A stretch of DNA of 64,000 bases from Bradyrhizobium sp. Y36 (GCF_002531575.1 NZ_NWTI01000029.1:20159-84158); one strand, 5' to 3'. Numbered from the stretch's first letter, positions 8,665 through 18,086 are shown. Made by a program: numbers and translations. Notes: a model not told the origin generated them from the sequence alone.

Positions 8665-8686
8665 TGATCCCGTCGAGGCCTTGTTT

Positions 8687-9454
8687 TCAGGACTTGTTCT
8701 TGCGCTCGCGCAGCTCGCCGAACACCGCGGCGGCGTCCGCGCCCTTCATGTGCAGCTTGGCTGCGACCTGCGGTTCGTCGGCACGCAGGAACACGTTGGC
8801 CCGCTTCTCGTCGCCGAGCAGCGTGGGAATGGTCGGCTTGTTTTCGGCCCGCAGCTTCGCCACCTCGGCCGCGCGCGTCTGCAGCGCCGCATTGTCGGGC
8901 TCGACGGTGAGGGCGAACTTGACGTTGGACGCCGTGTATTCGTGGCCGCAATAGAGCTTGAAGTCGTCGGGCAGGGCACGCAGCTTCAGAAGCGAATCCC
9001 ACATCATCGGGTAGGTACCCTCGAACACGCGTCCGCAGCCGATCGAGAACAGCGTGTCGGCAGCGAACACCGTTTTCTCGTTGTCGAACACGTAGGAGAC
9101 GTGGTCGAGCGTATGGCCGGGCGTCTCCAGCACGCGCGCCAGCAGATTGCCGATCTTGACCACGTCGGCATTGGCGACGCGCAAATCGACGTTCGAAATC
9201 GCGGTGGTCTTGTCGTGCGGCGCGACGACGCGGCAATTGTATTTTTGCTTGAGCTCGGCAACCCCGCCGACATGATCGCCGTGGTGATGGGTGATCAGGA
9301 TGTCGGTGAGCTGCCAGCCCTCGCGCTCCAGCGCCTGCAGGATCGGGCCGGCCTCCGGCGCGTCGATCGACGCCGTCGCCTTGGTTTCCACATCGTGGAT
9401 CAGATAGCCGAAATTGTCGCTTAAACAGGTGAAAGTACGAATTTCGGCGGCCAT
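8687..9454 (-). CDS. gloB: hydroxyacylglutathione hydrolase (glyoxalase II)
   Basis: This 255-residue metallo-beta-lactamase-fold enzyme splits S-lactoylglutathione into lactate and glutathione, completing methylglyoxal detoxification. The metal motif THHHGDH is at residues 55-61 and ETPGHTLDHVSYVF follows. YCGHEYTASNVKFAL carries the later ligand and the glutathione-binding region. The length equals the usual 255 residues with the ATG of MAAEIRTF. It is divergent from a methyltransferase across about 108 bases. Confidence 0.93.
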   Translation of the reverse strand: MAAEIRTFTCLSDNFGYLIHDVETKATASIDAPEAGPILQALEREGWQLTDILITHHHGDHVGGVAELKQKYNCRVVAPHDKTTAISNVDLRVANADVVKIGNLLARVLETPGHTLDHVSYVFDNEKTVFAADTLFSIGCGRVFEGTYPMMWDSLLKLRALPDDFKLYCGHEYTASNVKFALTVEPDNAALQTRAAEVAKLRAENKPTIPTLLGDEKRANVFLRADEPQVAAKLHMKGADAAAVFGELRERKNKS

Positions 9455-9562
9455 GTCATCTCCATCGCGCTCAGCCCCGCCAGACAAATATGGCGTTAAC
9501 GTTGCGCAGGCAATGCAATATTCCGCGCGCGGGCGCTGCCCGGCGCATGTTAGGTTGGGGGC

Positions 9563-10306
9563 ATGACAATCGACGTCGTCGACCTCCGCGAGTTCTATTC
9601 CCGCCGCCTCGGGATCGTGGCGCGGCAAATGATCAACCGCGGCATCAGGGAGCGCTGGCCGGGCGCGCAAGGCCAGCGCGTGCTCGGCATCGGCTATCCC
9701 ACGCCCTATCTGGGGTTGTTCCGGGAGGATGCCGAGCGCTGCATCGCGTTCATGCCGGCGGCCCAGGGCGTCCTGAAATGGCCGACGGGGCGGCCGGCGC
9801 TGGCCTCGCTGGTCGACGAATTCTCGCTGCCGCTTCCCGACGCCGCGGTCGACCGCATCCTGCTGATCCATGCGCTGGAGATGTCGGACGATCCGGCCGC
9901 GCTGTTGCGCGAGGTCTGGCGCGTGCTGTCGCCCTCGGGCCGCGTGATCGCGGTGATCCCGAATCGGCGCGGGGTGTGGACCCGCACCGACAGCACGCCA
10001 TTCGGTCACGGCCGGCCGTATTCACGCTCGCAGATCACCGACCTCTTGCGCCAGACATGGTTCACGCCGACCGCGTGGGGCGAGGCGCTGTTCATGCCGC
10101 CCTATGCCGGCGGCTGGGTGCTGAAATCGGCGCAGATGTGGGAGCGTGCCGGCGCGGCGCTGTCGCTGCCCTTTGCCGGCGTGCACATCGTCGAGGCCAC
10201 CAAGCAGGTCTATCGCGCAATTCCCGCCAAGCGCGAACGGGCGCGGCTGATTCCGTCGCTGGCAAAGCCGGTGCTGGTGCCGTCCTCGACGGTGACACGC
10301 AGCTGA
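9563..10306 (+). CDS. methyltransferase-like protein with degenerate SAM motif
   Basis: The 247-residue protein aligns in layout with class I methyltransferases: VDRILLIHALEMSDDPAALLREVWRVLSPSG is a clear motif II/III region with the usual post-motif helix. However, motif I reads VLGIGYPTPYLG instead of the usual DxGxGxG, so SAM binding is uncertain. The C-terminus (KPVLVPSSTVTR) resembles its rhizobial relatives found next to gloB. It is divergent from gloB, and a terminator for the convergent gene follows. Confidence 0.7.
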   Translation: MTIDVVDLREFYSRRLGIVARQMINRGIRERWPGAQGQRVLGIGYPTPYLGLFREDAERCIAFMPAAQGVLKWPTGRPALASLVDEFSLPLPDAAVDRILLIHALEMSDDPAALLREVWRVLSPSGRVIAVIPNRRGVWTRTDSTPFGHGRPYSRSQITDLLRQTWFTPTAWGEALFMPPYAGGWVLKSAQMWERAGAALSLPFAGVHIVEATKQVYRAIPAKRERARLIPSLAKPVLVPSSTVTRS

Positions 10307-10314
10307 AAACAAAA

Positions 10315-10337
10315 CGTCCCGGCGCGAGGCCGGGACG
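10315..10337 (-). terminator. terminator between convergent genes
   Basis: CGTCCCGGC (10315-10323) and GCCGGGACG (10329-10337) form a perfect nine-base stem with a five-base loop. On the minus strand it is followed by TTTTGTTTT, so it mainly terminates the DUF4167 gene. It may also slow plus-strand transcription. Confidence 0.85.
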
Positions 10338-10364
10338 GTTGCAGTCCACATCATCGGAACGAGC

Positions 10365-11144
10365 TTACTCGCCAGGTGCGAGATCGTCGCTCGAGGCGGC
10401 CGGAGCTGCCTCGCGCTCGGGGCGCGGGCCATGCGGCCGGCGCCGCCGTCGCGGATAGCGCTCGCCAGCGCCAGCACCACCCTCGAATCCGGGCTGATTG
10501 CCATTGGCCCCGTTGTTCGCTTGAGGCTGCGCGCCGGTGATGAAGGACGGCAGGCGATCGACGCTGCCGGCGTCGCCGATGACGGGCTGCGGCTGGTTCG
10601 CAGGCTGCGGCTGATATTGCGGTTGGGGCTGAAATTGCGGCTGCGGGCGATGGTCGCGTTCGCGATGCTCGCGCGGCTGCTGGTTGTCGCGCTGCTGATG
10701 GTCACGCTGGTGATGCTCGCGCTGGCCGTCGCGGTCGCGCATGAAGGGCGGCTGCTGCTGCGGCTGCGGGACGAAGCCCGGCTCCTGGCCGAAATTCGAG
10801 AAATTCTCGCCGTCGTCTTCGCCGTCGTCGCTATGGCTGCTGACGGGTTCGTCACCGCGCGGCTGCTGGTTCTGGCGGAACTGCTCCTGGGCGGCCGCGA
10901 TCAGGCGGAAATAATGCTCGGCATGCTGGTAGTAGTTCTCGGCCGCAACGGGGTCGCCGGAGGAGCGCGCGTCGCGTGCGAGCTGCAGATATTTTTCAGC
11001 GATGTGCGAGGCGGTGCCGCGGATCTTGATGTCGGGTCCGTTGGACTCGTAGACCCGGGTCATCGGGTTCTGGCTGCGCCGGTTGTTGTTGTTATTGTTG
11101 TTGTTGCGGTTGCGCATCCGCTGCTTGTTCTGACCGTTTCTCAT
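10365..11144 (-). CDS. DUF4167 protein with low-complexity tail
   Basis: This 259-residue protein has the DUF4167 core at about residues 30-95 (GPDIKIRGTASHIAEKYLQLARDARSSGD, then AENYYQHAEHYFRLI). An N-terminal run of eight asparagines in a basic context precedes it. A long tail rich in Gln, Arg, His and Pro follows, with repeats such as QPQFQPQPQYQPQP. Basic low-complexity tails around a helical core suggest RNA binding, but the family's role is not established. The asparagine run is encoded by a trinucleotide repeat. Confidence 0.85.
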   Translation of the reverse strand: MRNGQNKQRMRNRNNNNNNNNRRSQNPMTRVYESNGPDIKIRGTASHIAEKYLQLARDARSSGDPVAAENYYQHAEHYFRLIAAAQEQFRQNQQPRGDEPVSSHSDDGEDDGENFSNFGQEPGFVPQPQQQPPFMRDRDGQREHHQRDHQQRDNQQPREHRERDHRPQPQFQPQPQYQPQPANQPQPVIGDAGSVDRLPSFITGAQPQANNGANGNQPGFEGGAGAGERYPRRRRRPHGPRPEREAAPAASSDDLAPGE

Positions 11145-11606
11145 GTCCTGCCTTTAATTCCAGCCCTAAAGGTTGCACGCATTACTGATAGCTAGGAGTG
11201 ACCTGGCGACAGCGGTTCACATCGCTCGCGCGCACCGCGCGCAAGAGCGGATTGATCCCTGCCGATGTTCGTCGACCGTCGCGCTCAACAAAGACGCGTT
11301 CCCCACCCGCCAGCACTGATCGCCAGCGAACCCATTCATTTTGCCTGCCGAAACAGGCCCAGCGTTGTTGCGTAAGTCTTCAAGCGCAATATCAGGCTTT
11401 CGTTCGCTTTGCGGTCGGAGAGCAGCGCAGCTCCAATGGCCATCGCGCTCAACAGGACCTGCGGCTTGGAACCATTAATCAGTAAAGCTCTCGCCCGAGA
11501 GCCCGGCTTTCGCCCGTAGGTCTACGGGGCCGGCACCGATCTGTTGATCGGAACGTAGTCGTTCCCAAGGGATATTCCAAGAGCTTTTTGCAGGCCAATC
11601 CGGCTT
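11145..11606. other. 462-base gap between prmC and DUF4167
   Basis: No convincing protein gene is present. On the minus strand this is the region between the prmC stop and the DUF4167 start, so it holds the DUF4167 promoter and leader. The part nearest prmC contains four adjacent hairpins (listed separately). A 40-codon minus-strand frame at 11217-11339 (MNGFAGDQCWRVG and on) is possible but unsupported. Confidence 0.5.
11468..11565 (-). ncRNA. candidate structured RNA with four adjacent hairpins
   Basis: Four short perfect stems follow one another: GCTCTC/GAGAGC (11487-11502), CCCGTA/TACGGG (11513-11528), CCGATC/GATCGG (11536-11551) and GGAACG/CGTTCC (11550-11565). Each has a four-base loop. 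The last two share two bases and so exclude each other. CCGGC/GCCGG outer pairing extends the second stem, and GGAACC at 11468-11473 could pair with the far end. The region lies just after prmC and upstream of DUF4167. The strand is inferred from the neighbours. No known RNA family was recognised. Confidence 0.45.
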
Positions 11607-12491
11607 TTATGGGGGCATTTTTCGGGCCGAAACGGCCCGCGGAATGCCCGCCAGGTCGGCCTTGGGTGGCCTGTCCAGCGTCAACGCGCCCGCAATCATC
11701 AAGGTTTCAATATTTCGGGCCTGGCCCTGGCCGGCCTCGACGATCAGTGCACCGCCGCTGGCGAGACGTTCGCTCGCCTGCGGAATCAGGGCACGGTAGG
11801 CGTCATAGCCGTCATTGCCCCCGTCGAGCGCCAGATGCGGATCGTGCTCGCGCACCTCGATGCTCAATGTCGGGATTTCGGCCGAGGGAATATAGGGCGG
11901 GTTCGACACGATGAGATCGAACGGGCCGCGCAGCGCCGACGCATAGGAGCAGGCGACGAAAGCGGCGCGGCCGGCAAGGCCGAGAGCGGCAGCATTGTCT
12001 CGCGCCGTGCCGAGGGCGGTGAGGCTGAGATCGGTGCCGACGCCGAAAGCATCGGGAATTTCGTGCAACAGCGCGAGCAGGATTGCGCCGGAGCCGGTGC
12101 CGATATCGGCGATTCGCGGTGACCGTCCCGATATCGCGAGCCCGCGGAAAATCTCGAGCGCCAGCTCGACGACGGTCTCGGTGTCGGGGCGCGGGACCAG
12201 AGTTGCGTCCGACAGACGAAACGGCAGGCCCCAGAATTCCTTCGTCCCGAGAATCCGCGCCACCGGTTCGCCGGCGATCCGGCGCTGCGCGTATTGCGCA
12301 AGCCGCAACGCCTCGGCGTCGGTGAGCGGCCGGGTGGCCTGTGTGATCAGGCCGGTCAGGTCGAGGCCGAGGGCCGCACCGAGCAGGATACGCGCATCGT
12401 GCTCGGCGTCATCGAGCCGTGCCGATCTCAGTTGCGCAGCGAGCGCGCGCCGTGCCCGCTCGATGGATTGTCCGGCGAAGGGATTGCCCAC
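11607..12491 (-). CDS. prmC: peptide chain release factor glutamine methyltransferase
   Basis: This 294-residue enzyme methylates the glutamine of the GGQ motif of release factors RF1 and RF2 using SAM. The N-terminal helical domain is followed by ADIGTGSGAILLALL (motif I) and the substrate-binding NPPY in DLIVSNPPYIPSAE. The start is a GTG at 12489-12491, three bases after the prfA stop, so the two genes are coupled and the enzyme is made with its substrate. Confidence 0.93.
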   Translation of the reverse strand: MGNPFAGQSIERARRALAAQLRSARLDDAEHDARILLGAALGLDLTGLITQATRPLTDAEALRLAQYAQRRIAGEPVARILGTKEFWGLPFRLSDATLVPRPDTETVVELALEIFRGLAISGRSPRIADIGTGSGAILLALLHEIPDAFGVGTDLSLTALGTARDNAAALGLAGRAAFVACSYASALRGPFDLIVSNPPYIPSAEIPTLSIEVREHDPHLALDGGNDGYDAYRALIPQASERLASGGALIVEAGQGQARNIETLMIAGALTLDRPPKADLAGIPRAVSARKMPP

Positions 12492-12494
12492 GCG

Positions 12495-13580
12495 TCAGGC
12501 CGCCGCGCCCTGTGCGGCGAGCTGGGCGGCCTGGTGCTCGGTGGTCAGCGCGTCGGTCAATTCGCCCAGTGCTTCGCCGGCGATCACCTGCGGCAGCTTG
12601 TAGAGCGTCAGGTTGATGCGATGGTCGGTGACGCGCCCTTGCGGGAAATTGTAAGTGCGGATGCGCTCGCTGCGGTCGCCGGAGCCGACCTTCTCCTTGC
12701 GCTCGGCCGAGCGCGCGGCGTCGACGCGCTGGCGCTCGGCGTCGTAGATGCGCGAGCGCAAAATGTTCATGGCGGAGGCGCGGTTCTTGTGCTGCGAGCG
12801 GCTGTCCTGCATCATCACCACGATGCCGGTCGGGATGTGGGTGATGCGGATCGCCGATTCCGTCTTGTTGACGTGCTGGCCGCCGGCGCCTTGCGCGCGC
12901 ATGGTCTCAATGCGCAGATCGTCGTTCTTGATCTCGACGTCGACATCCTCGACCTCGGGCAGCACGGCGACCGTCGCGGCGGAGGTGTGGATGCGGCCTT
13001 GCGTCTCGGTGTCGGGCACGCGCTGCACGCGGTGCACGCCGGATTCGAATTTCAGCTTGGAGAAGGCGCCGCGGCCCTGCACCTCCGCGATGATTTCCTT
13101 GTAGCCGCCGACGGTGCCTTCGCTGGCCGAGATCACCTCGACCTTCCAGCCCTGCAGGGCAGCGAAGCGCTCGTACATCCGGAACAGATCACCGGCGAAC
13201 AGCGAGGCCTCGTCGCCGCCGGTGCCGGCGCGGATTTCCAGCACCACGTTGCGATCGTCCATGGCGTCCTTGGGCAGCAGCGCAACGCGAATCTTCTGCA
13301 CCAGCTCTTCGATTTTCGGCGTCAGCTCGCCACGCTCGGCCTCCGCCATGCCGCGCATTTCCGCATCGGTTGCGGGATCGGCGATCAGCGCCTCGGTGTC
13401 GGCGAGCTCCTTGACGGCGGAACGGTAGGTCTTCACCGCTTCGATCAGCGGCGTGAGCTCGGCGAGCTCGCGCGTGATCTGGACGTAGCGTTCGGAGGCG
13501 AGCTGCCCCAGCGATTCGGCCTCGAGCGAGGCATGATGGGCGAGCAAAACGTCCAGCTTGGCTTCGGGGAGTGACGACAT
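12495..13580 (-). CDS. prfA: peptide chain release factor 1
   Basis: This 361-residue RF1 recognises UAG and UAA and triggers peptide release. The GGQ motif stands in GAGGQHVNKTESAIR, and VHRVQRVPDTETQGRIHTS precedes it as in all RF1 proteins. An N-terminal helical domain (residues about 5-100) completes the usual layout. The ATG of MSSLPEAK is chosen; the frame upstream of it lacks RF1 similarity. The gene order ptsP-prfA-prmC is typical for rhizobia. Confidence 0.95.
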   Translation of the reverse strand: MSSLPEAKLDVLLAHHASLEAESLGQLASERYVQITRELAELTPLIEAVKTYRSAVKELADTEALIADPATDAEMRGMAEAERGELTPKIEELVQKIRVALLPKDAMDDRNVVLEIRAGTGGDEASLFAGDLFRMYERFAALQGWKVEVISASEGTVGGYKEIIAEVQGRGAFSKLKFESGVHRVQRVPDTETQGRIHTSAATVAVLPEVEDVDVEIKNDDLRIETMRAQGAGGQHVNKTESAIRITHIPTGIVVMMQDSRSQHKNRASAMNILRSRIYDAERQRVDAARSAERKEKVGSGDRSERIRTYNFPQGRVTDHRINLTLYKLPQVIAGEALGELTDALTTEHQAAQLAAQGAAA

Positions 13581-13642
13581 TGGTTCAGTCTCAAAGGGGG
13601 GCGGACGAAGGCGAGGGCAGCGGAGAAGGGGCGGATGGCCCG

Positions 13643-15910
13643 CTACAACGCCAATCCTTCGGCCTCGGCAAATTCCGTCAGCTTCTGCCGGATCGAGACG
13701 CTGCCCGCCGGCGCGTCCAGCAGCGGGCCGAGCATGGCTTCGGCCTTCTTGGCATCGAGATCGATGACCATGGCCTTGACCGGGCCGAGTGCGGTCGCCG
13801 AAAGCGATAGCGAGCGGTAGCCCAGCGCGATCAGCGCCAGCGCACCGATCGGCTTCGACGCCATCTCGCCGCAGAGCGAGAGCGACTTCTTGGCCTCCTG
13901 GCACTTGCGCGAGATCTCGCGCAGCGCGCGCAGGATCGGCGCCGACATGGTGTCGAAGCGCTCGGAGACCTTGGCATTGCCGCGGTCGACCGCGAACAGG
14001 AACTGAAACAGATCGTTGGAACCGACCGAGATGAAGTCGACCTTCCGCAGCAGCTCGTCGAGCTGATAGAGCAGCGCGGGGACCTCGACCATGGTGCCGA
14101 TGTCGATTCTTTCAGGCAGCGTGTGGCCGTGCTGGCGCAGATAAGTGAGCTCGCGCTCCACCAGTGCCTTGGCCGAATCGAATTCGGCAACCTCCGAGAT
14201 CATCGGGAACATGATGCGCAGCGCGCGGCCGCCGCCGGCGCGCAGCAGCGCGCGGATCTGGCCGCGCAACAGGCCGGGACGGTCCAGCCCGAGCCGGATC
14301 GCGCGCCAGCCGAGCGCGGGATTTTCCTCGATCACGGCTTCCATATAGGGCAGCGCCTTGTCGCCGCCGATGTCGAGTGTGCGGAAGGTGACGGGCTTGG
14401 TGCCGGCGGCGTCGAGCACGGTGCGATAGAGCGCCAGCTGGTCGCTGGTGCGCGGCAGGCTCTGGCCCACCATGAATTGCAGCTCGGTGCGGAACAGGCC
14501 GATGCCGGCGCTGCCGGTGTCCTCGATATGCGGCAGGTCGATGGCAAGACCTGCGTTGATCATCAGCTCGACCTTCTGGCCGTCCCTGGTGACGCAGGGC
14601 CGGTCGCGCAGCGCCAGATATTGCGCCTGGCGGCGGGCGCGGAAGCGCACGCGTTCGGCGAAGGCCGCCTCGACTTCCTGCGAGGGGCGCACATAGATCG
14701 AGCCGGATGTGCCGTCGACGATGATGGCATCGCCGGGATCGGCGATACCGGGCGCGTTCGGGACTTCGCCGACCGCCGGGATGCCGAGCGCGCGCGCCAC
14801 GATCGAGACGTGGGAATTGGCGGTACCCTCTTCCAGCACGATGCCGCGCAGGCGCTTGCGGTCGTAGTCGAGCAGCGCCGCCGGGCCCATCGCGCGCGCG
14901 ATGACGATGGCGTTGTCGGGCAGTTGCTCACGTGACGGCGCGTGGTCCTGGCCGACCAGCTGCCGCATCAGGCGGTAGCCGAGATCCTCCAGATCGTGCA
15001 GCCGGTCGCGCAAATAAGGATCGGTCGAGCGCAGCATGCGCGCGCGGGTGTCGGACTGCACGCGCTCGACGGCGGCTTCCGCGGTGAGGCCGGTGGCGAC
15101 AGCCTCGTGCAGCTTGTGCGACCAGCCCTGGTCGTTGGCGAACATGCGGTAGGCTTCCAGCACCTCGCGATGCTCGCCGCCCTCGGCGACGTCGCCACGC
15201 TCCAGCATGCGATCGAGATCGGCGCGCAGCTTGGCGAGCGCGGTGTCGAGCCGCTTGATTTCCTTCGGCAGGTCCTCGGCGATGTAGTCCTTGATGACGA
15301 CGCGCGGCTCGTGCAGCACGACATGGCCGAGCGCGATGCCCTCCGACAGGATGGCGCCGACCTTCTGCGCGGAATGGCGCGCGGCCGGCTCCTGGCCCGG
15401 CTGGGCCAGCGCGGACAGCTCGCCGGAGGCGATCAGCTCGGCCAGCACCATCGCGGTGGTCTGCAGCGCCTCGAGCTCCTCCTCGACATAATTGCGCTTG
15501 GCGCGGTTCTGCACCACCAGCACGCCGAGCGTGTTGCCGGCCCGCAGGATCGGCACGCCGAGGAAGGAATGGTAGATTTCTTCGCCGGTCTCGGGGCGGA
15601 ACGAGAAGGCGGGGTGGCTCTGCGCGTCGCTCAGATTGAGCGGCGTCGCCTCGCTGGCGACGAGGCCGACCAGGCCCTCATGGGCGCTCAGCACGGTGTG
15701 GTGCACCGCCTCGCGGTTGAGGCCTTCGGTGGCATAGAGCTCGAGCGTGTTGTCGATGCGCAGCACATAGACCGAGCACACCTCGGCCACCATGTTGGCG
15801 GCGATCAGCACCACGATCTTGTCCAGCCGCTCCTGGGCCGAGACCTGCTCCGCCATGGTCTCGCGGAGCCGTCTCAACAAGACGCGGGGACCTCCCGACG
15901 TGCTCCGCAT
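13643..15910 (-). CDS. ptsP: nitrogen-PTS phosphoenolpyruvate phosphotransferase (enzyme I-Ntr)
   Basis: This 755-residue protein has an N-terminal GAF domain (about 20-165), then the PEP-utilising enzyme domains. The phosphorylated histidine is H367 in GTANSHVSIVARALGIP. The PEP-binding barrel includes GIGLFRTELQFM and FISVGSNDLFQFLFAVDR. It passes phosphate from PEP to NPr and EIIA-Ntr, a relay that controls potassium transport, PHB and nitrogen responses in alphaproteobacteria; the GAF domain usually senses glutamine or 2-oxoglutarate. It lies between lysC and prfA on the same strand. Confidence 0.94.
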   Translation of the reverse strand: MRSTSGGPRVLLRRLRETMAEQVSAQERLDKIVVLIAANMVAEVCSVYVLRIDNTLELYATEGLNREAVHHTVLSAHEGLVGLVASEATPLNLSDAQSHPAFSFRPETGEEIYHSFLGVPILRAGNTLGVLVVQNRAKRNYVEEELEALQTTAMVLAELIASGELSALAQPGQEPAARHSAQKVGAILSEGIALGHVVLHEPRVVIKDYIAEDLPKEIKRLDTALAKLRADLDRMLERGDVAEGGEHREVLEAYRMFANDQGWSHKLHEAVATGLTAEAAVERVQSDTRARMLRSTDPYLRDRLHDLEDLGYRLMRQLVGQDHAPSREQLPDNAIVIARAMGPAALLDYDRKRLRGIVLEEGTANSHVSIVARALGIPAVGEVPNAPGIADPGDAIIVDGTSGSIYVRPSQEVEAAFAERVRFRARRQAQYLALRDRPCVTRDGQKVELMINAGLAIDLPHIEDTGSAGIGLFRTELQFMVGQSLPRTSDQLALYRTVLDAAGTKPVTFRTLDIGGDKALPYMEAVIEENPALGWRAIRLGLDRPGLLRGQIRALLRAGGGRALRIMFPMISEVAEFDSAKALVERELTYLRQHGHTLPERIDIGTMVEVPALLYQLDELLRKVDFISVGSNDLFQFLFAVDRGNAKVSERFDTMSAPILRALREISRKCQEAKKSLSLCGEMASKPIGALALIALGYRSLSLSATALGPVKAMVIDLDAKKAEAMLGPLLDAPAGSVSIRQKLTEFAEAEGLAL

Positions 15911-16197
15911 GAACCGTCAATCTCCTCCGTCTGCCGGGCCCGGCGGTATCAGCCGGCGGCTGGCCCAAAATTCCAGAAAAACAATCAAATTGTTCGTCCG
16001 ACGCAGGCGCAAACCCAAATCTTCTTGAAAATTTAGTGCTTGCACCGAATCAGCGGCCTGAACTGGGACACAGTCTGCGGCAGCCCACCCTGTTCGCCGT
16101 ATAGCGAATTGAGGCTTGTTTTGCCAAGCAAAACGCCTGCCAAACGCGAATGTGTGGAGACCTCAGCGTTTGCTGCGACCGCTAAGAGAAAATCCGT

Positions 16198-17454
16198 CTA
16201 GGCTTGGTCGAGACCGTAGAGCGTGTGCAGCGTGCGCACCGCAAGCTCGGTATAGGCCGCGTCGATCAAAACCGAGAATTTGATCTCGGAGGTTGTAATG
16301 GCCCGGATGTTGATATTCCGCCCCGCGAGGGCCGAGAACGCCTGGGCGGCGACGCCGGCGTGGCTGCGCATGCCGCTGCCGATCACCGAGATTTTTGCGA
16401 CGTCGGTGGCGGTATCCAGCCGTGCATAACCGATCTTGCCCTTGGCGGCGGTAATCGTGTCCTTGGCGCGGGTGTAGTCGGCGGCCGGCACCGTGAAGGT
16501 GAGGTCGGTGGTCTTGCCGTCTTCAGAAACGTTCTGAACGATCATGTCGACGTTGATGTTGGCATCCGCCAGCGGGCCGAAGATCGAGGCGGCCACGCCC
16601 GGCTTGTCCTCGATCTGGCGCACAGAGATCTGGGCCTCGTCCTTGGAGAAGGCGATACCGGTGACGACGTGGTTTTCCATGATCTCCTCCTCGCCGCAGA
16701 TCAGCGTGCCGGGCGGCTGGTTGGCATGCGGGTCGATATCCTCGGGCTTGTCGAAGCTCGAGCGGACGAAGATCGGCATGTTGTGGACCATGCCGAGTTC
16801 CACCGAGCGGACCTGGAGCACCTTGGCGCCCTGGGAAGCCAGTTCCAGCATGTCCTCGAACGCGATCTTGTCGAGCCTCTTGGCCTTCGGCACGATCCGC
16901 GGGTCGGTGGTGTAGACGCCGTCGACGTCGGTGTAGATGTCGCAGCGGTCGGCCTTGACGGCGGCGGCGATCGCCACGGCCGAGGTGTCGGAACCGCCGC
17001 GGCCGAGCGTGGTGATGCGGTTGGTCCTGGGATCGATGCCCTGGAAGCCGGCGATGACCGCCACCTCCTTGCGCTCCTTGAAACGGCTGATGATCTCGCT
17101 GCCGTCGATGTCCTCGATCCGGGCCGAGGCATGGGCGTCGCTGGTCTTGATCGGGATCTGCCAGCCCTGCCAGGAGCGGGCCTGGATGCCCATGCCCTGC
17201 AGCACGATGGCCAGCAGGCCCGAGGTCACCTGCTCGCCCGAGGCGACGACGGCGTCGTATTCGCGCGCGTCGTGCATCGGCGAGGCCTCGGTGCACCAGG
17301 CCACCAGCTCGTTGGTCTTGCCCGACATCGCCGAGACGACCACGGCCACCTCGTGGCCGGCGTCGACCTCACGCTTCACATGGCGTGCGACGTTGCGGAT
17401 ACGTTCGATGTTGGCGACGGATGTGCCGCCGAATTTCATCACGAGGCGGCTCAT
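16198..17454 (-). CDS. lysC: aspartate kinase
   Basis: This 418-residue enzyme phosphorylates aspartate at the head of the lysine, threonine, methionine and diaminopimelate pathway. KFGGTSVANIERI begins the amino-acid-kinase domain and GRGGSDTSAVAIAAA is the nucleotide loop. Two ACT domains fill residues about 270-410 and mediate feedback by lysine or threonine (KPGVAASIFGPLADANINVDMI, then SVIGSGMRSHAGVAAQAF). A 287-base gap to ptsP contains a GTTTTG/CAAAAC stem near 16115 but no clear terminator. Confidence 0.95.
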   Translation of the reverse strand: MSRLVMKFGGTSVANIERIRNVARHVKREVDAGHEVAVVVSAMSGKTNELVAWCTEASPMHDAREYDAVVASGEQVTSGLLAIVLQGMGIQARSWQGWQIPIKTSDAHASARIEDIDGSEIISRFKERKEVAVIAGFQGIDPRTNRITTLGRGGSDTSAVAIAAAVKADRCDIYTDVDGVYTTDPRIVPKAKRLDKIAFEDMLELASQGAKVLQVRSVELGMVHNMPIFVRSSFDKPEDIDPHANQPPGTLICGEEEIMENHVVTGIAFSKDEAQISVRQIEDKPGVAASIFGPLADANINVDMIVQNVSEDGKTTDLTFTVPAADYTRAKDTITAAKGKIGYARLDTATDVAKISVIGSGMRSHAGVAAQAFSALAGRNINIRAITTSEIKFSVLIDAAYTELAVRTLHTLYGLDQA

Positions 17455-17604
17455 GACGACGCGTGCATTCCTTCATAAGGATCAGTATGGTGGCCCGCGC
17501 TGGACGGGCCTCGCGGACACCGACCGCGCGTATACATAGCGGCGGGGCCGGGGGCAAGCGGGTTCCTGCGGGGCCGGTTGCGGGGGTAATGGGTTAACTA
17601 GGTC

Positions 17605-18072
17605 ATGGCGCGTTACATCGACGAGATCCTGCAACCGGGCGAGCGGGTGCTGTATTCGACCAACGCGCACTGGATCTTCTATTTTCCGGCGATCCTGGCC
17701 TGGATCGTGGCTTTGGCCCTGTTCGTCTTGTCCCGCCAAACGATCGTCGAAGGGCTCGTGCTGCTCTGCCTCGTAGGCTCCGGCCTCGCGGCCCTGGCGG
17801 CCCTCTTCTGGACCGTAAAGGCCTGGTTCCATCGCTGGACCATCGAGACAGACGTCACCAACCTCCGGGTCGTGCACAAGACCGGCTTCATCAAGCGCCG
17901 CACCTTCGAAATGGCGCTGGACAAGGTCGAGAGCGTCGACGTCGATCAGACCATCCTTGGACGTATTCTCAACTACGGCGACGTGACGATTCGCGGCGTC
18001 GGCGAGGGGATCGAGACGATCAAGACCATCGCCTCGCCGCTCGCCTTCCGTAGTTCGATCACCACGCGGTAG
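17605..18072 (+). CDS. bacterial PH-domain membrane protein
   Basis: This 155-residue protein has two transmembrane helices (about residues 25-43 and 50-70) followed by a bacterial PH-like domain: WTIETDVTNLRVVHKTGFIKRRTFEMALDKVESVDVDQTILGRILNYGDVTIRG. The pattern IKRRTFEM with VESVDV and GRILNYGDV is the family hallmark. Function is unknown; such proteins anchor or regulate membrane processes. It starts 150 bases from divergent lysC, and its stop is 14 bases before ubiG, suggesting one transcript. Confidence 0.8.
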   Translation: MARYIDEILQPGERVLYSTNAHWIFYFPAILAWIVALALFVLSRQTIVEGLVLLCLVGSGLAALAALFWTVKAWFHRWTIETDVTNLRVVHKTGFIKRRTFEMALDKVESVDVDQTILGRILNYGDVTIRGVGEGIETIKTIASPLAFRSSITTR

Positions 18073-18086
18073 GACCGCGCGTAACC

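Noticed and set aside
11217..11339. 40-codon minus-strand frame in the prmC-DUF4167 gap
   Set aside because: It has an ATG but no ribosome binding site or recognisable motif; the region is better explained as a leader.
16105..16135. GTTTTG/CAAAAC stem as the lysC terminator
   Set aside because: The stem is short and AT-rich, and no T-tract follows on the minus strand.
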